Shown in pieces: positions 45,626 through 54,737 of a DNA stretch of 64,000 bases; the stretch's first letter is position 1, and every line of letters begins with the position of its first letter. Below the pieces are notes generated by a model. The model was not told the origin of the DNA, searched no databases, and saw only the letters and a list, made by a program, of their open reading frames with translations. Source of the DNA: Marivita geojedonensis (lineage in GTDB: Bacteria; Pseudomonadota; Alphaproteobacteria; Rhodobacterales; Rhodobacteraceae); the NCBI RefSeq assembly GCF_002115805.1, contig NZ_JFKC01000014.1, positions 28,404 through 92,403 on the forward strand, given 5' to 3'. A program made the translations under genes and the position numbers.

Positions 45626-46894
45626 TTACTTCAGCGCGTCCCAGCTGGACTGGATTTCACCGGCCACAGCGGCAGCATCTTTGCCACCAGCATAATCGAC
45701 CATTCCGGTCCAGAACGACCCGGCACCGACGCCACCCGGCATCAGGTCGGACCCGTCAAAGCGGAACGTGGTGGCGCCCAGAAGGATGTCGTTCATCTTT
45801 GCGGTCGGCGCGTCGATGAACTTGGAGCTGTCAACGCCCTTGAGCGGGGTCAGGAAGCCGCCATTGCCCATCCAGATCTCGTGCGCATCGGTCGTCTGAA
45901 GATACGCGATCAGATCATGTGCGGCCTGGTTTTCGTTGGTGATGGCCCAGAGCGTGCCTGCACCCAGAACCGGAGAACCAAGATCCTTGCCCTCATAGGC
46001 CGGGAAGTAGAAAAAGTCCGCATCGGCGCCCACTTCGGTGCCTTCCGGGAAGAAGGCCGGGATGAACGACGCCTGACGGTGCATGTAGCACTGCGGCGGC
46101 GCTGCAAAGAGACCTTTCGGGCTGTCGCGGAAGTCGGTCGATGCCACGGCACCGGCCCCACCGGCCACGTAGTCGTCGTTGCGGGCAAACGCGCCGAATT
46201 CCTCGATCGCGGCAACAACGCGCTCGTCGGTGAACGGGATGTCGTTGGACACCCACTGGTCATAGACCTCTGGTGTCTGCGTGCGCAGCATCATGTCTTC
46301 GACCCAGTCGGTGGCGGGCCAGCCGGTTGCGCCACCGGACCCCAGACCGATGCACCACGGTGTCTCGCCATCCGCGACGATCTGATCGGTCAGCGCCTTC
46401 AGTTCTTCCATCGTGGTCGGGATTTCGTAACCCGCATCCTCGAAGTTCTCCGGCGAGTACCAGACCAGCGACTTCACATCGACCTTGTAGAAGAAACCGT
46501 AGAGGTTGTCGCTACCATCCGGACCGGCGTATGTGCCAAGGTCAACCCAGGACTGACCGGCGGCGTAGTTCTCGCGAACCCAGTCTGCAGTGCCATCTTT
46601 GAGCGGGGTCAGGAAGCCACGCGATGCCATGTCCGCCGCCAGACCCGGCTGCGGGAACACAGCGATGTTCGGCGCAGAGCCAGCCTCGGCGTCCACGACG
46701 ATCTGCTGTTCGAAGCTGTCGGAGCCGACGTAGCTGACGTTATGGCCGGACTTCGCCGCGAAATCCGCCAGCACCTGCTCGACATTGGCCTGGTCCGGGC
46801 CAAGCCATGGGCCGAACACGGTGAGATCTTCGGCGAAAGCGGCGCTGGAGCACAGCGCGGCGATGGCCACACTCGATGTGAGTGTCTTTTTCAT
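45626..46894 (-). CDS. aglE: alpha-glucoside ABC transporter substrate-binding protein
   Basis: A 422-residue periplasmic binding protein. The signal peptide is residues 1-21 (MKKTLTSSVAIAALCSSAAF, then A-E). The body is MalE-like (FAAKSGHNVSYVGSDSFEQQIV), with no lipobox Cys, so it is soluble. First gene of the agl operon; operators lie upstream between it and the divergent aglR. Confidence 0.93.
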   Translation of the reverse strand: MKKTLTSSVAIAALCSSAAFAEDLTVFGPWLGPDQANVEQVLADFAAKSGHNVSYVGSDSFEQQIVVDAEAGSAPNIAVFPQPGLAADMASRGFLTPLKDGTADWVRENYAAGQSWVDLGTYAGPDGSDNLYGFFYKVDVKSLVWYSPENFEDAGYEIPTTMEELKALTDQIVADGETPWCIGLGSGGATGWPATDWVEDMMLRTQTPEVYDQWVSNDIPFTDERVVAAIEEFGAFARNDDYVAGGAGAVASTDFRDSPKGLFAAPPQCYMHRQASFIPAFFPEGTEVGADADFFYFPAYEGKDLGSPVLGAGTLWAITNENQAAHDLIAYLQTTDAHEIWMGNGGFLTPLKGVDSSKFIDAPTAKMNDILLGATTFRFDGSDLMPGGVGAGSFWTGMVDYAGGKDAAAVAGEIQSSWDALK

Positions 46895-46916
46895 AAGGTA
46901 CCTCCCAAGTTGCGCA

Positions 46917-47125
46917 TGTTAGCGCCTAACTTATCCCCCGCCTCGGAATCACTCCAAAGCGCTTTGGATGTTTGAAAGTCTCCCATTTGTTAGCGTCTGT
47001 CAATCCAGTGCAGATGCAGAAAAACTCAATATTTTTGCTGCCTTGCAGAATTTTTACGCGCGCAAAGGGGCTTTGCATGTCGTGGAAATTGTGTCTAACT
47101 TGCAGCGAAAATTCAAAGCGCTTTG
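46917..47125. promoter_or_regulatory. aglE/aglR regulatory region: two operators and two TGTTAGCG sites
   Basis: The 241-base divergent gap holds a perfect 16-bp palindrome TCCAAAGCGCTTTGGA (46953-46968) and a second CAAAGCGCTTTG core (47114-47125), typical LacI-type operators. It also holds TGTTAGCG at 46917-46924 (in GTTAGCGCCTAAC, arms 5) and at 46988-46995. The latter resemble the gap2 site, hinting at a second, global regulator. Confidence 0.7.
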
Positions 47126-47135
47126 GACGTATACC

Positions 47136-48161
47136 GTGAATCTCAAACAACTTTCGGAATATCTCAACCTGTCGCAGACCACGGTGAGTCGCGCATTGAA
47201 CGGGTATCCCGAAGTCAATGAAAACACCCGCAACCGCGTTCTCAAGGCGGCGCAGGACCTGAATTATCGCCCAAACACACGCGCGAAAGGACTGGCAACG
47301 GGCCGCGCGCTGGCCATCGGCCATGTGATCCCGGTCTCGAACCAGCACGAAATGGTGAATCCGGTCTTTGGCGATTTCATCGCGGGCGCCGGCGAAGCCT
47401 ATGCCCGCGCGGGCTATGACATGATGCTTACGCTGGTACCCGATCAGGAAGAGGTGCGCGCCTATCAGGACATCAAGGCGCGTGGCACGGTTGACGGGAT
47501 CATCGTGCACGGCCCGGTGATCAACGACGAGCGTATCGCCCTGCTGCTTCGGATCGGGCTGCCGTTCGTGGTTCACGGACGCTCGACCGATGTGAACCTG
47601 CCCTATTCATGGATCGACGTGAACAATCGCGGCGCGTTCGAGCGCGGCACCCAGTTCCTGATCGAGCTGGGCCACCGCCGCATCGCCCTGCTCAACGGTC
47701 TTGAGCACATGGATTTCGCCTTCCGGCGGCGCAAGGGATACGAAAACGCGCTGCGCAATCATGGTATGTCGCCTGACCCTGCCCTGATGCGAAGCGAAGA
47801 GATGACCGAGGTCTACGGATACCGCGCCGCGAAAGAGATGCTGGCCCGCGACCTGCCCCCCACCGCGTTTGTCTGTTCGTCGATCATCACCGCCATTGGC
47901 GTGCGGCGGGCCGTTCACGAAGCCGGTCTGGTGCTGGCGCGGGACGTGTCGATCATCACCCATGACGACGCGCTCAGCTATCTCGAGAACGGCGATGACG
48001 TTCCGATCTTCACCGCCTTACGGTCGTCTGTCCGCTATGCCGGCGGTGAGGCCGCCGAAATGCTGCTGTCTCTGATCGCGTCACCCAAACATGCTCCGAA
48101 ATCGCGCCTTCTTGAGGCGGAACTCATCATAGGCCGGTCAACGGGACCCGCCTCAACCTAA
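47136..48161 (+). CDS. aglR: LacI family regulator of the agl genes
   Basis: A 341-residue LacI/GalR regulator. The HTH (LKQLSEYLNLSQTTVSRALNGYPEVNENTRNRVLKAA) fills residues 3-38, and the sugar-binding domain runs from about 60. I chose GTG at 47136, giving (M)NLKQLSEYL; an upstream frame to 46968 would cross the operators. Divergent from aglE; GH1 and glucokinase genes follow it. Confidence 0.9.
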   Translation: MNLKQLSEYLNLSQTTVSRALNGYPEVNENTRNRVLKAAQDLNYRPNTRAKGLATGRALAIGHVIPVSNQHEMVNPVFGDFIAGAGEAYARAGYDMMLTLVPDQEEVRAYQDIKARGTVDGIIVHGPVINDERIALLLRIGLPFVVHGRSTDVNLPYSWIDVNNRGAFERGTQFLIELGHRRIALLNGLEHMDFAFRRRKGYENALRNHGMSPDPALMRSEEMTEVYGYRAAKEMLARDLPPTAFVCSSIITAIGVRRAVHEAGLVLARDVSIITHDDALSYLENGDDVPIFTALRSSVRYAGGEAAEMLLSLIASPKHAPKSRLLEAELIIGRSTGPAST

Positions 48162-48173
48162 GGGACATCTTCG

Positions 48174-49502
48174 ATGTTGAGCTTCACACGGCAGGACTTT
48201 CCTGACGATTTTCTCTTTGGCACCGCAACGTCCAGCTATCAGATCGAAGGTCACGCCTTCGGCGGCGCGGGCAAAACCCACTGGGACACCTTCGCGGCCA
48301 CCCCCGGAAACGTGGTGCGTGCCGAAAACGGCGACCTTGCCTGTGACCATTACCACCGGTTCGAAGAGGACCTTGATCTGGTCAAGGCCGCAGGCCTCGA
48401 CGCCTATCGCTTTTCGACAAGCTGGGCGCGGGTCATGCCGGACGGGCGCGGTGCGCCCAATCCCGAAGGTCTGGATTTCTACGACCGGTTGACGGACGCG
48501 ATGCTCGAACGCGGCCTGAAACCCTGTGCCACGCTCTATCACTGGGAACTGCCTGTGGCGCTTGCGGATCTGGGCGGCTGGCGCAATCCGGATCTGCCCA
48601 AGTGGTTCGGCGATTTCGCCGAGGTCATCATGGGCCGGATCGGCGACCGCATGTTCTCGGTCGCACCGATCAACGAGCCGTGGTGCGTGGGCTGGCTGTC
48701 GCATTTCCTTGGCCACCACGCACCGGGTTTGCGCGACATCCGCGCGACGGCCCACGCGATGCACCATGTGTTGAAGGCGCATGGCACGGCCATTCAGGTG
48801 ATGCGCGGGTTGGGCATGGGAAACCTTGGCGGTGTGTTCAACATGGAATGGGCCACACCTGCCGACGACAGCGCAGAAGCGCAGCAGGCGGCGGCTTTGT
48901 ATGACGGCTACTACAACCACTTCTTCATGTCGGGTGTGTTCAAGGGGGAATACCCCGCAAATGTGATGGAAGGGTTGGAGCCTCATATGCCCAAGGGCTG
49001 GCAGGAGGATTTCGGCATCATCCAGGCCCCGCTCGACTGGTGCGGGATCAACTACTACACCCGCAAGATCATCGCGCCGGACGACGGGGCATGGCCCAGC
49101 CACCACGAGGTTGAAGGCCCGTTGCCCAAGACCTTCATGGATTGGGAGATCTATCCGGATGGCCTCTACAATTTCCTGACCCGCACCGCACGCGAATATA
49201 CTGGCGACCTGCCGCTTTATGTGACCGAAAACGGGATGGCGGCACCGGATGTGATCGAAAACGGCGTGGTCGATGACCCACACCGCATCGACTACCTCAA
49301 CCAGCATGTCGCAGCGGTACAGCGCGCCTTGGCCGATGGCGCGCCGGTGAAGGGCTATTTCATCTGGTCCCTGATGGACAATTACGAATGGTCGCTCGGG
49401 TACGAAAAACGCTTTGGCCTTGTCCATGTGGATTTCGACACACTGGACCGGACGCCAAAATCCTCTTATCACGCGCTGACTTCCGCGTTGATCAGGACCT
49501 GA
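48174..49502 (+). CDS. beta-glucosidase, GH1
   Basis: A 442-residue GH1 enzyme with the N-terminal FPDDFLFGTATSSYQIEG, TLYHWELP, acid/base Glu in INEPW near residue 166 and nucleophile Glu in YVTENG near 352. No signal peptide, so it acts on imported beta-glucosides (cellobiose type) or related sugars. It is 12 bases after aglR and one base before glk, so the three form a unit. Confidence 0.93.
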   Translation: MLSFTRQDFPDDFLFGTATSSYQIEGHAFGGAGKTHWDTFAATPGNVVRAENGDLACDHYHRFEEDLDLVKAAGLDAYRFSTSWARVMPDGRGAPNPEGLDFYDRLTDAMLERGLKPCATLYHWELPVALADLGGWRNPDLPKWFGDFAEVIMGRIGDRMFSVAPINEPWCVGWLSHFLGHHAPGLRDIRATAHAMHHVLKAHGTAIQVMRGLGMGNLGGVFNMEWATPADDSAEAQQAAALYDGYYNHFFMSGVFKGEYPANVMEGLEPHMPKGWQEDFGIIQAPLDWCGINYYTRKIIAPDDGAWPSHHEVEGPLPKTFMDWEIYPDGLYNFLTRTAREYTGDLPLYVTENGMAAPDVIENGVVDDPHRIDYLNQHVAAVQRALADGAPVKGYFIWSLMDNYEWSLGYEKRFGLVHVDFDTLDRTPKSSYHALTSALIRT

Positions 49503-49503
49503 C

Positions 49504-50472
49504 ATGACCGAGACCACACCCGTCACAGCATTGGTCGCCGATCTCGGCGGCACCAACACCCGTGTTGCCCTGACCGATGGCGGCGCAGTCAGAACCGACA
49601 CCATCAAGCGTTTCCGCAACGCTGAACATCCCGATCTTCTGTCGGTCCTCCGCGCGTATCTTGCGGATCAGACGGTGGTTCCGGATTGCGCCTGCGTTGC
49701 GATGGCGGGTCCGGTGCGCGACGGGGTTGGGGAACTGACCAACCTGAGCTGGACCGTGGACCGCGACTCGGTTGCCGACGCCACCGGTGCCAAGACCGTT
49801 GCCGTTCTGAACGACCTTCAGGCACAGGGGCACGCGCTTGATCTTCTCAAGCCGGAGGTTCTGCAAACCATCCTTCCCGGACAGAAAACAGGCCCGAAGG
49901 CGGCACGGCTTGTTATCGGGATCGGCACCGGCATGAACGCGGCGGCGGTGTACCGCCTCGGGGACCGCACGCTTGTCCCCCCGTCCGAGGCAGGCCACGT
50001 TTCCCTGCCCGCGCAGAACGCGGACGAGTTGCGCCTGCTCGACTGGATCGCGAAAAAGCATGGAACGCCGGGTCTTGAGGACATTCTGTCCGGACGCGGG
50101 TTCGAGCGGGTTTATGAATGGCTGTGCTCCGAAGCCGGAGTCGATGCGCCTCTGGATGCAAGCGGGATCATGCAGGCGGTCAATGACGGCTCCAGCAAGA
50201 TCGCGGAAGAGGCAGCGCGCATGTTCGTCCGGATGATGGGGCGCGCGGCAGGCAATCTGGCACTGGTGCACCTGCCCTTCGGCGGCATTTACCTGATCGG
50301 TGGCGTGGCGCGCCACTTCGCCCCACATCTGGAGCGCCTGGGCTTCCGTGAGGCGTTCCACGACAAGGGCCGGTTCTCGGAATTCATGGAACAGTTCCCG
50401 GTGCATCTTGTCGAGGACGACTACGCCGCCCTGACTGGTTCGGCGGCGCATCTGATGGAGCTGATGGATTAA
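49504..50472 (+). CDS. glk: glucokinase
   Basis: A 322-residue bacterial glucokinase (ROK-unrelated Glk type). ATP-binding ADLGGTNTR at residues 13-21, GIGTGMNAA near 139, and the EAGH catalytic segment (PPSEAGHVSLP). It phosphorylates glucose released by AglA and the GH1 enzyme. It ends overlapping the convergent GH42 gene by four bases. Confidence 0.94.
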   Translation: MTETTPVTALVADLGGTNTRVALTDGGAVRTDTIKRFRNAEHPDLLSVLRAYLADQTVVPDCACVAMAGPVRDGVGELTNLSWTVDRDSVADATGAKTVAVLNDLQAQGHALDLLKPEVLQTILPGQKTGPKAARLVIGIGTGMNAAAVYRLGDRTLVPPSEAGHVSLPAQNADELRLLDWIAKKHGTPGLEDILSGRGFERVYEWLCSEAGVDAPLDASGIMQAVNDGSSKIAEEAARMFVRMMGRAAGNLALVHLPFGGIYLIGGVARHFAPHLERLGFREAFHDKGRFSEFMEQFPVHLVEDDYAALTGSAAHLMELMD

Positions 50473-52391
50473 GCCTTCAGCGCCCGTATCACGCCAGCCG
50501 GACCAAGGACTTTTCCTGCAATCTCAACGTCGTGCGGGTTGTGGTTGAACCAAAACCGTTCTGCGCCCGTGTCGCGCAGGCGGACCCCCATCGGCAGGGT
50601 GATGGTGTCTACTTCGGCCCGGTCGCAGAGATATTTTACCAAACGGTCAAAAAACACGTCGTCCCCCCAGCCCCCGCAATAGGTCGTGCTGCCGGAGCGC
50701 ATCGCGACAGACATCCCGTGTTCTGTCGCAAAGACCGTCTCGGCCCCGCCTTCCAGATGCTCGAACCAGTTCTTCACCGCCCCGCCCTCGGCCACCAGGA
50801 TCGGCATGTCCGGGCGCAGGGTTTCGAGCCGCGACACGGTCACATCCAGCCCCGGCCATGCGGGTGGGAGCGGCACGGGGATGGTGAAGTCACCATCTCG
50901 GGCGGCCGATCGTGGTCCGATCAGGACCTCGGCATCACATTCTGAAAGTGCAGACTTCAGGTCATCGGGCATGGTCATCATGCCGGGTGCGGCCACCACA
51001 CGGTATCCGGTGAAGTCGCGCTGCGTCGGCGGCAGGATGTCGATGGTCACACCCGCCCGCCGGAACGCACGGTAGAGGTCGAAGACCAGACCGAAATAAT
51101 CCAACCCCTGCCCCTGCGGCTGCACCTCCCACGCCCATGCCGCGTCGTAGTCGAAGATCAGCGCGACGAGCGCTTGCGTGATCGACACATCCGGGGCGTC
51201 GGTCAGTTCGTGTGCCACCTGCTCCGCCTCTATATAGCCCGGCGCGATCACGCTGTCGGGGCGCAAGAGGCCCGCATGCAACTGTTCCTGCGCAAAGGGG
51301 GCCTGACGCCAGCGGAAGTAACACACCGCTTCGGCCCCGTGGGCAAACGCCTCCCACGTCCAGAGGCGGACCATGCCCGGCAACGGTGCCGGGTTGTAGG
51401 GTGCCCAGTTCACCGGGCCGGGTTGCTGCTCCATGACCCACCAGCGGCCTTTGCCTACCGCGCGGTAAAGATCGTGGTGAAACGCCTGAAAGTCCGGATC
51501 GCCCTGACGGGCATAGTGGCGCTGGTTCTCTGGCGACGCGCCCACACGGTCTTCGAGGAAGCCCAGCGGGTAGCTGTCCCATGTGGCGATTTCGAGGTCT
51601 TCGCCAACCGCGAAATGATCGAAATCGGTGATCCGACCCATGTAATTGTGCGAAATCGGCGCATCCGAGTACTTTCGGATGATCTCCACCTGCACACGAT
51701 TGAAGCGCACCACCTGATCGGAAGAGAACCGTCGGAACGCCTGCACATGCGCGGGGTTCGGCTCGGTCACGGTCAGGTTGGGCAGGTCAATCTGGTCGAA
51801 ATCGTCATACTCCATCGACCAGAACACATTGCCCCACGCGGCGTTCAGGGCGTCAATGTCGCCATCATTGCCCTGCCCCGGATAGCGTGCGCGCAGCCAG
51901 CCCCGGAACGCCTGACGGGCGGCGTTGGAGTAGGACAGGATCGTGTCGTGGCAGCCGTATTCATTGTCCGTCTGCCACGCCGCGACATGCGGGTTGCTGC
52001 CGTAGCGCTTGGCGACCTCGGTGACGATGCGGCGGCATTCGTCAAGATAGCCCTCGTGGCTGAAGCAGTAGTGACGGCGCGAGCCGAACCCGCGCGGGTT
52101 GCCCTGCGCATCAACCGCGAACATGTCGGGATGCTTGTCACAGACCCAGCGTGGCGGTGTGGCGGTTGGCGTGCCCAGAACGACCTTGAGGCCCGCTGCG
52201 CCCAAGACGTCGATCGCTTGGTCCAGCCAGTCCCACCGGAAATCGCCTTGTGCCGGTTCGATCCGGGACCATGCGAATTCGCCGATGCGGACCCAGGTGA
52301 GGCCAAGGGCGGCCATGCGGGCGGCGTCTTCCTCCCAGATCGCGCGCGGCCAATGTTCGGGGTAATAGCAGGTGCCGAGCGTGCGTTTCAT
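50469..52391 (-). CDS. beta-galactosidase, GH42
   Basis: A 640-residue GH42 enzyme: opening TLGTCYYPEHWPRAIWEEDA, acid/base Glu in WQTDNEYGC near residue 142 and nucleophile Glu in VMEQQPGPVNW near 319; a trimerisation-type domain follows. No signal peptide. Its start overlaps the SMP-30 stop (ATGA). It would supply galactose to the cluster from beta-galactosides. Confidence 0.94.
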   Translation of the reverse strand: MKRTLGTCYYPEHWPRAIWEEDAARMAALGLTWVRIGEFAWSRIEPAQGDFRWDWLDQAIDVLGAAGLKVVLGTPTATPPRWVCDKHPDMFAVDAQGNPRGFGSRRHYCFSHEGYLDECRRIVTEVAKRYGSNPHVAAWQTDNEYGCHDTILSYSNAARQAFRGWLRARYPGQGNDGDIDALNAAWGNVFWSMEYDDFDQIDLPNLTVTEPNPAHVQAFRRFSSDQVVRFNRVQVEIIRKYSDAPISHNYMGRITDFDHFAVGEDLEIATWDSYPLGFLEDRVGASPENQRHYARQGDPDFQAFHHDLYRAVGKGRWWVMEQQPGPVNWAPYNPAPLPGMVRLWTWEAFAHGAEAVCYFRWRQAPFAQEQLHAGLLRPDSVIAPGYIEAEQVAHELTDAPDVSITQALVALIFDYDAAWAWEVQPQGQGLDYFGLVFDLYRAFRRAGVTIDILPPTQRDFTGYRVVAAPGMMTMPDDLKSALSECDAEVLIGPRSAARDGDFTIPVPLPPAWPGLDVTVSRLETLRPDMPILVAEGGAVKNWFEHLEGGAETVFATEHGMSVAMRSGSTTYCGGWGDDVFFDRLVKYLCDRAEVDTITLPMGVRLRDTGAERFWFNHNPHDVEIAGKVLGPAGVIRALKA

Positions 52392-53233
52392 AGGATGACT
52401 TGGTGTTCTTTCTGGCCTGTGGTGCCGGAGGGTATGGCAAAAGTCTTGCCGTCATTTTCACCAGCGGGGTCGAGCCCGTCAGCGGCGGTGGTGACGTAGA
52501 GCGTGGTCAGATCCGGACCGCCAAAGGCCGGACAACTGGCCTGCACGCCGGGCACGGCAATGGCGCGGATCAACGCGCCATCGGGGCCGTAGCAGGCCAC
52601 CCGCGCGGCGCCCCACTGCGCGACCCAAAGGTTGCCCTCGGCATCGACGACCGCGCCATCGGGGTTCAGCTCAGCAGCGGTCAGATCGGTGAACAGTGTC
52701 GGCTTGCCATCCGGGTAGCCGTCTTCGTCCAGAGCCACCTTCAGTATCTTGCGCTTGCGCGTGTCTGTGTAAAAGGCATGGCTGCGATCCGGCGCAAAGC
52801 AGATCGCATTGGAGATGGTGATCCTGTCGAACAGCTTGGTCAGCGTGCCGTCATGGTAGCGGTAGATCGCCCCCGCCCCCGGTTCGGCGTTCTTGCCCAT
52901 GGTCCCGATCCAAAACCCGCCCCACGGGTCGGCGCGGCCATCGTTGGACCGGGTGATCGGATTGTCGGCCTCCAGCGGGTGAAGGAAGGTGCTTTCGCCG
53001 GTCTCGGTCTCGAAGACCGACAGCGACGTTTCGCTGGCGATGAGCAGAACGCCGGTGTCGATCCAGCCGGCGGCAGAGACATGTTCATCGAAGTCCCAGC
53101 TTTGTTCATCGGTCCCGTCGCTGCGGTAAAGCGTCTTGCCGATGATGTCGAACCAGTACAGCACCTGCTCCTCCGGGTGCCAGAGCGGGCCTTCACCAAG
53201 GGTGCAGACAGTATTGCTGAAGATATTGGCCAT
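52388..53233 (-). CDS. SMP-30/gluconolaconase-type sugar lactonase
   Basis: A 281-residue SMP-30/regucalcin beta-propeller lactonase. EGPLWHPEEQVLYWFDI near residue 14 carries the metal-binding Glu; SNDGRADPWGGFWIGTMGK and the NAICFAPD stretch give the other metal ligands. In this cluster galactono-1,5-lactone is the natural substrate (galactose to galactonate). Coupled to GH42 and the aldolase by overlapping stops. Confidence 0.88.
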   Translation of the reverse strand: MANIFSNTVCTLGEGPLWHPEEQVLYWFDIIGKTLYRSDGTDEQSWDFDEHVSAAGWIDTGVLLIASETSLSVFETETGESTFLHPLEADNPITRSNDGRADPWGGFWIGTMGKNAEPGAGAIYRYHDGTLTKLFDRITISNAICFAPDRSHAFYTDTRKRKILKVALDEDGYPDGKPTLFTDLTAAELNPDGAVVDAEGNLWVAQWGAARVACYGPDGALIRAIAVPGVQASCPAFGGPDLTTLYVTTAADGLDPAGENDGKTFAIPSGTTGQKEHQVIL

Positions 53234-53838
53234 CAGGACATCACCGCGTCATAGGCCGCGACAATCTCTGCCGCGCGGGTTTTTATCTCGGCAACAGATG
53301 CGCCGGGTTTGTAGAGCGCGGAGCCGATACCGAACCCATTCACACCCGCCGCGCGCCAGTCGGCAAAGTTCGACGGGCCTGCACCGCCCACGGCAAACGT
53401 TTCGGTGCCAGGCGGCAGGACGGCCTTGATCGCCTTCAATCCCTCCGGCCCGATCAGAGAGGCGGGAAAGAGCTTCAACCCATCCGCCCCATTGCGCAGC
53501 GCGGTGAAGCATTCGGTGGGCGTCATCACGCCGGGATAGCTTTTCATGCCCGCCTGTTTTGTCGCCACGATCACACGCGGGTTGCAGTCGGGCGACACGA
53601 CCATCCCCGCGCCGATCTGATGCAGGCGCTGCACATCGTCCGGGTTCAGGACAGTGCCCGCACCGATCAGAGCGGTCTGGCCGAACGCGTCGACCATCTG
53701 CTTGATCGACGAGAACGGATCCGGCGAATTGAGCGGCACTTCGATGGAGGTGATGCCTGCGTCGATCAGTGCTTCGGTGATCGGTACGGCCTCATCCGGG
53801 GCGATCCCGCGCAGGATGGCGATGATCTTGCGGGTCAT
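53233..53838 (-). CDS. dgoA: 2-dehydro-3-deoxy-6-phosphogalactonate aldolase
   Basis: A 201-residue class I KDPG/KDPGal aldolase with IEVPLNSPDPFSSI near residue 32, the GAGTVLNP segment, and the Schiff-base Lys in ...MKSYPGVMTPTECF, then LKLFPA. The neighbouring kinase DgoK supports KDPGal over KDPG. Products are pyruvate and glyceraldehyde-3-phosphate. Confidence 0.92.
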   Translation of the reverse strand: MTRKIIAILRGIAPDEAVPITEALIDAGITSIEVPLNSPDPFSSIKQMVDAFGQTALIGAGTVLNPDDVQRLHQIGAGMVVSPDCNPRVIVATKQAGMKSYPGVMTPTECFTALRNGADGLKLFPASLIGPEGLKAIKAVLPPGTETFAVGGAGPSNFADWRAAGVNGFGIGSALYKPGASVAEIKTRAAEIVAAYDAVMS

Positions 53839-54737
53839 TGCGTGGTCTCCCTGAGCGCCGCGTAGGCCGCTTTGAGCCCTTCCAGTGTCATGCGTTCGGC
53901 ATCGGTGCGTTCGACCGGCAGGCCCTGAGCGCCCAAAGCATCAGCGTAGGCCTTGCACAGTTTATCATCGCCAATAAGCGCCACATGCTGGCCCAGCCAA
54001 TAGGGCCGCGCGGCGGCGAGTTCGGCACCGATCAGCAGACCGGACAGGCGCGTGCGCGCCTGATCTGCATGAAGATTGTTCAGCAAGCCCTCGGCCCGTA
54101 TGGAAAAAAGCCGCGCGGCAAGATCGGATGTGTTCGACATGGCCGTGGAGATGGCATCGGCAAAGGCCGTGGCGTCCCAGCCGTCGCCGGACGCCGTGTG
54201 GCGCAGGACAGACTGCTGCGACAGGAGCGCAAACATCTCTCCGGTCATGAAGGTGCGGAAGCTGACAATCTCGCCCGCGCTGATATGCACCCATTTGGTA
54301 TGGGTGCCCGGAAGGCAGATCACACCGTCGAATTTCGGATTGAGCGCGAGGAATCCGGCGATCTGGGTTTCCTCGCCGCGCATCACGTCGGCGGGATTGG
54401 TCTGCTTGACGCCGGGCAGGATGTGAACTGACAGGCGCGGCTCTCTTGTTGGTACATGGGTCGCCCGGTCGATCCCGGGCGGGGTGCAGGGGGCGGCCAC
54501 ATATTTTGCCTCGGCCCAGCCCTGGCGCGATCCGGCCATGCCGCAAACGATCACAGGCGTTTTGCCGGTGCCGAGCAGGTCCCCGGCCAGATCGAGCAGC
54601 GCAGGCTCGAACCCGTCGCGCGAGAGCGTCCCCATCCCGGCATCATTGCCGCGACGGGTCTGCACTGTACCACTCTGGGTCATCGCCCAGACGCGCAGGT
54701 GAGATGTCCCCCAGTCAACTGCGAGCCAATCCGTCAT
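53835..54737 (-). CDS. dgoK: 2-dehydro-3-deoxygalactonokinase
   Basis: A 300-residue DgoK. It opens with WLAVDWGTSHLRVWAM, the ATPase-type phosphate loop, and has VICGMAGSRQGWAEA and the GTHTKWVHI segment, which are conserved. The ATG at 54737 overlaps the SDR stop; an upstream open frame is antisense-like. It phosphorylates KDGal for DgoA. Confidence 0.93.
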   Translation of the reverse strand: MTDWLAVDWGTSHLRVWAMTQSGTVQTRRGNDAGMGTLSRDGFEPALLDLAGDLLGTGKTPVIVCGMAGSRQGWAEAKYVAAPCTPPGIDRATHVPTREPRLSVHILPGVKQTNPADVMRGEETQIAGFLALNPKFDGVICLPGTHTKWVHISAGEIVSFRTFMTGEMFALLSQQSVLRHTASGDGWDATAFADAISTAMSNTSDLAARLFSIRAEGLLNNLHADQARTRLSGLLIGAELAAARPYWLGQHVALIGDDKLCKAYADALGAQGLPVERTDAERMTLEGLKAAYAALRETTQ

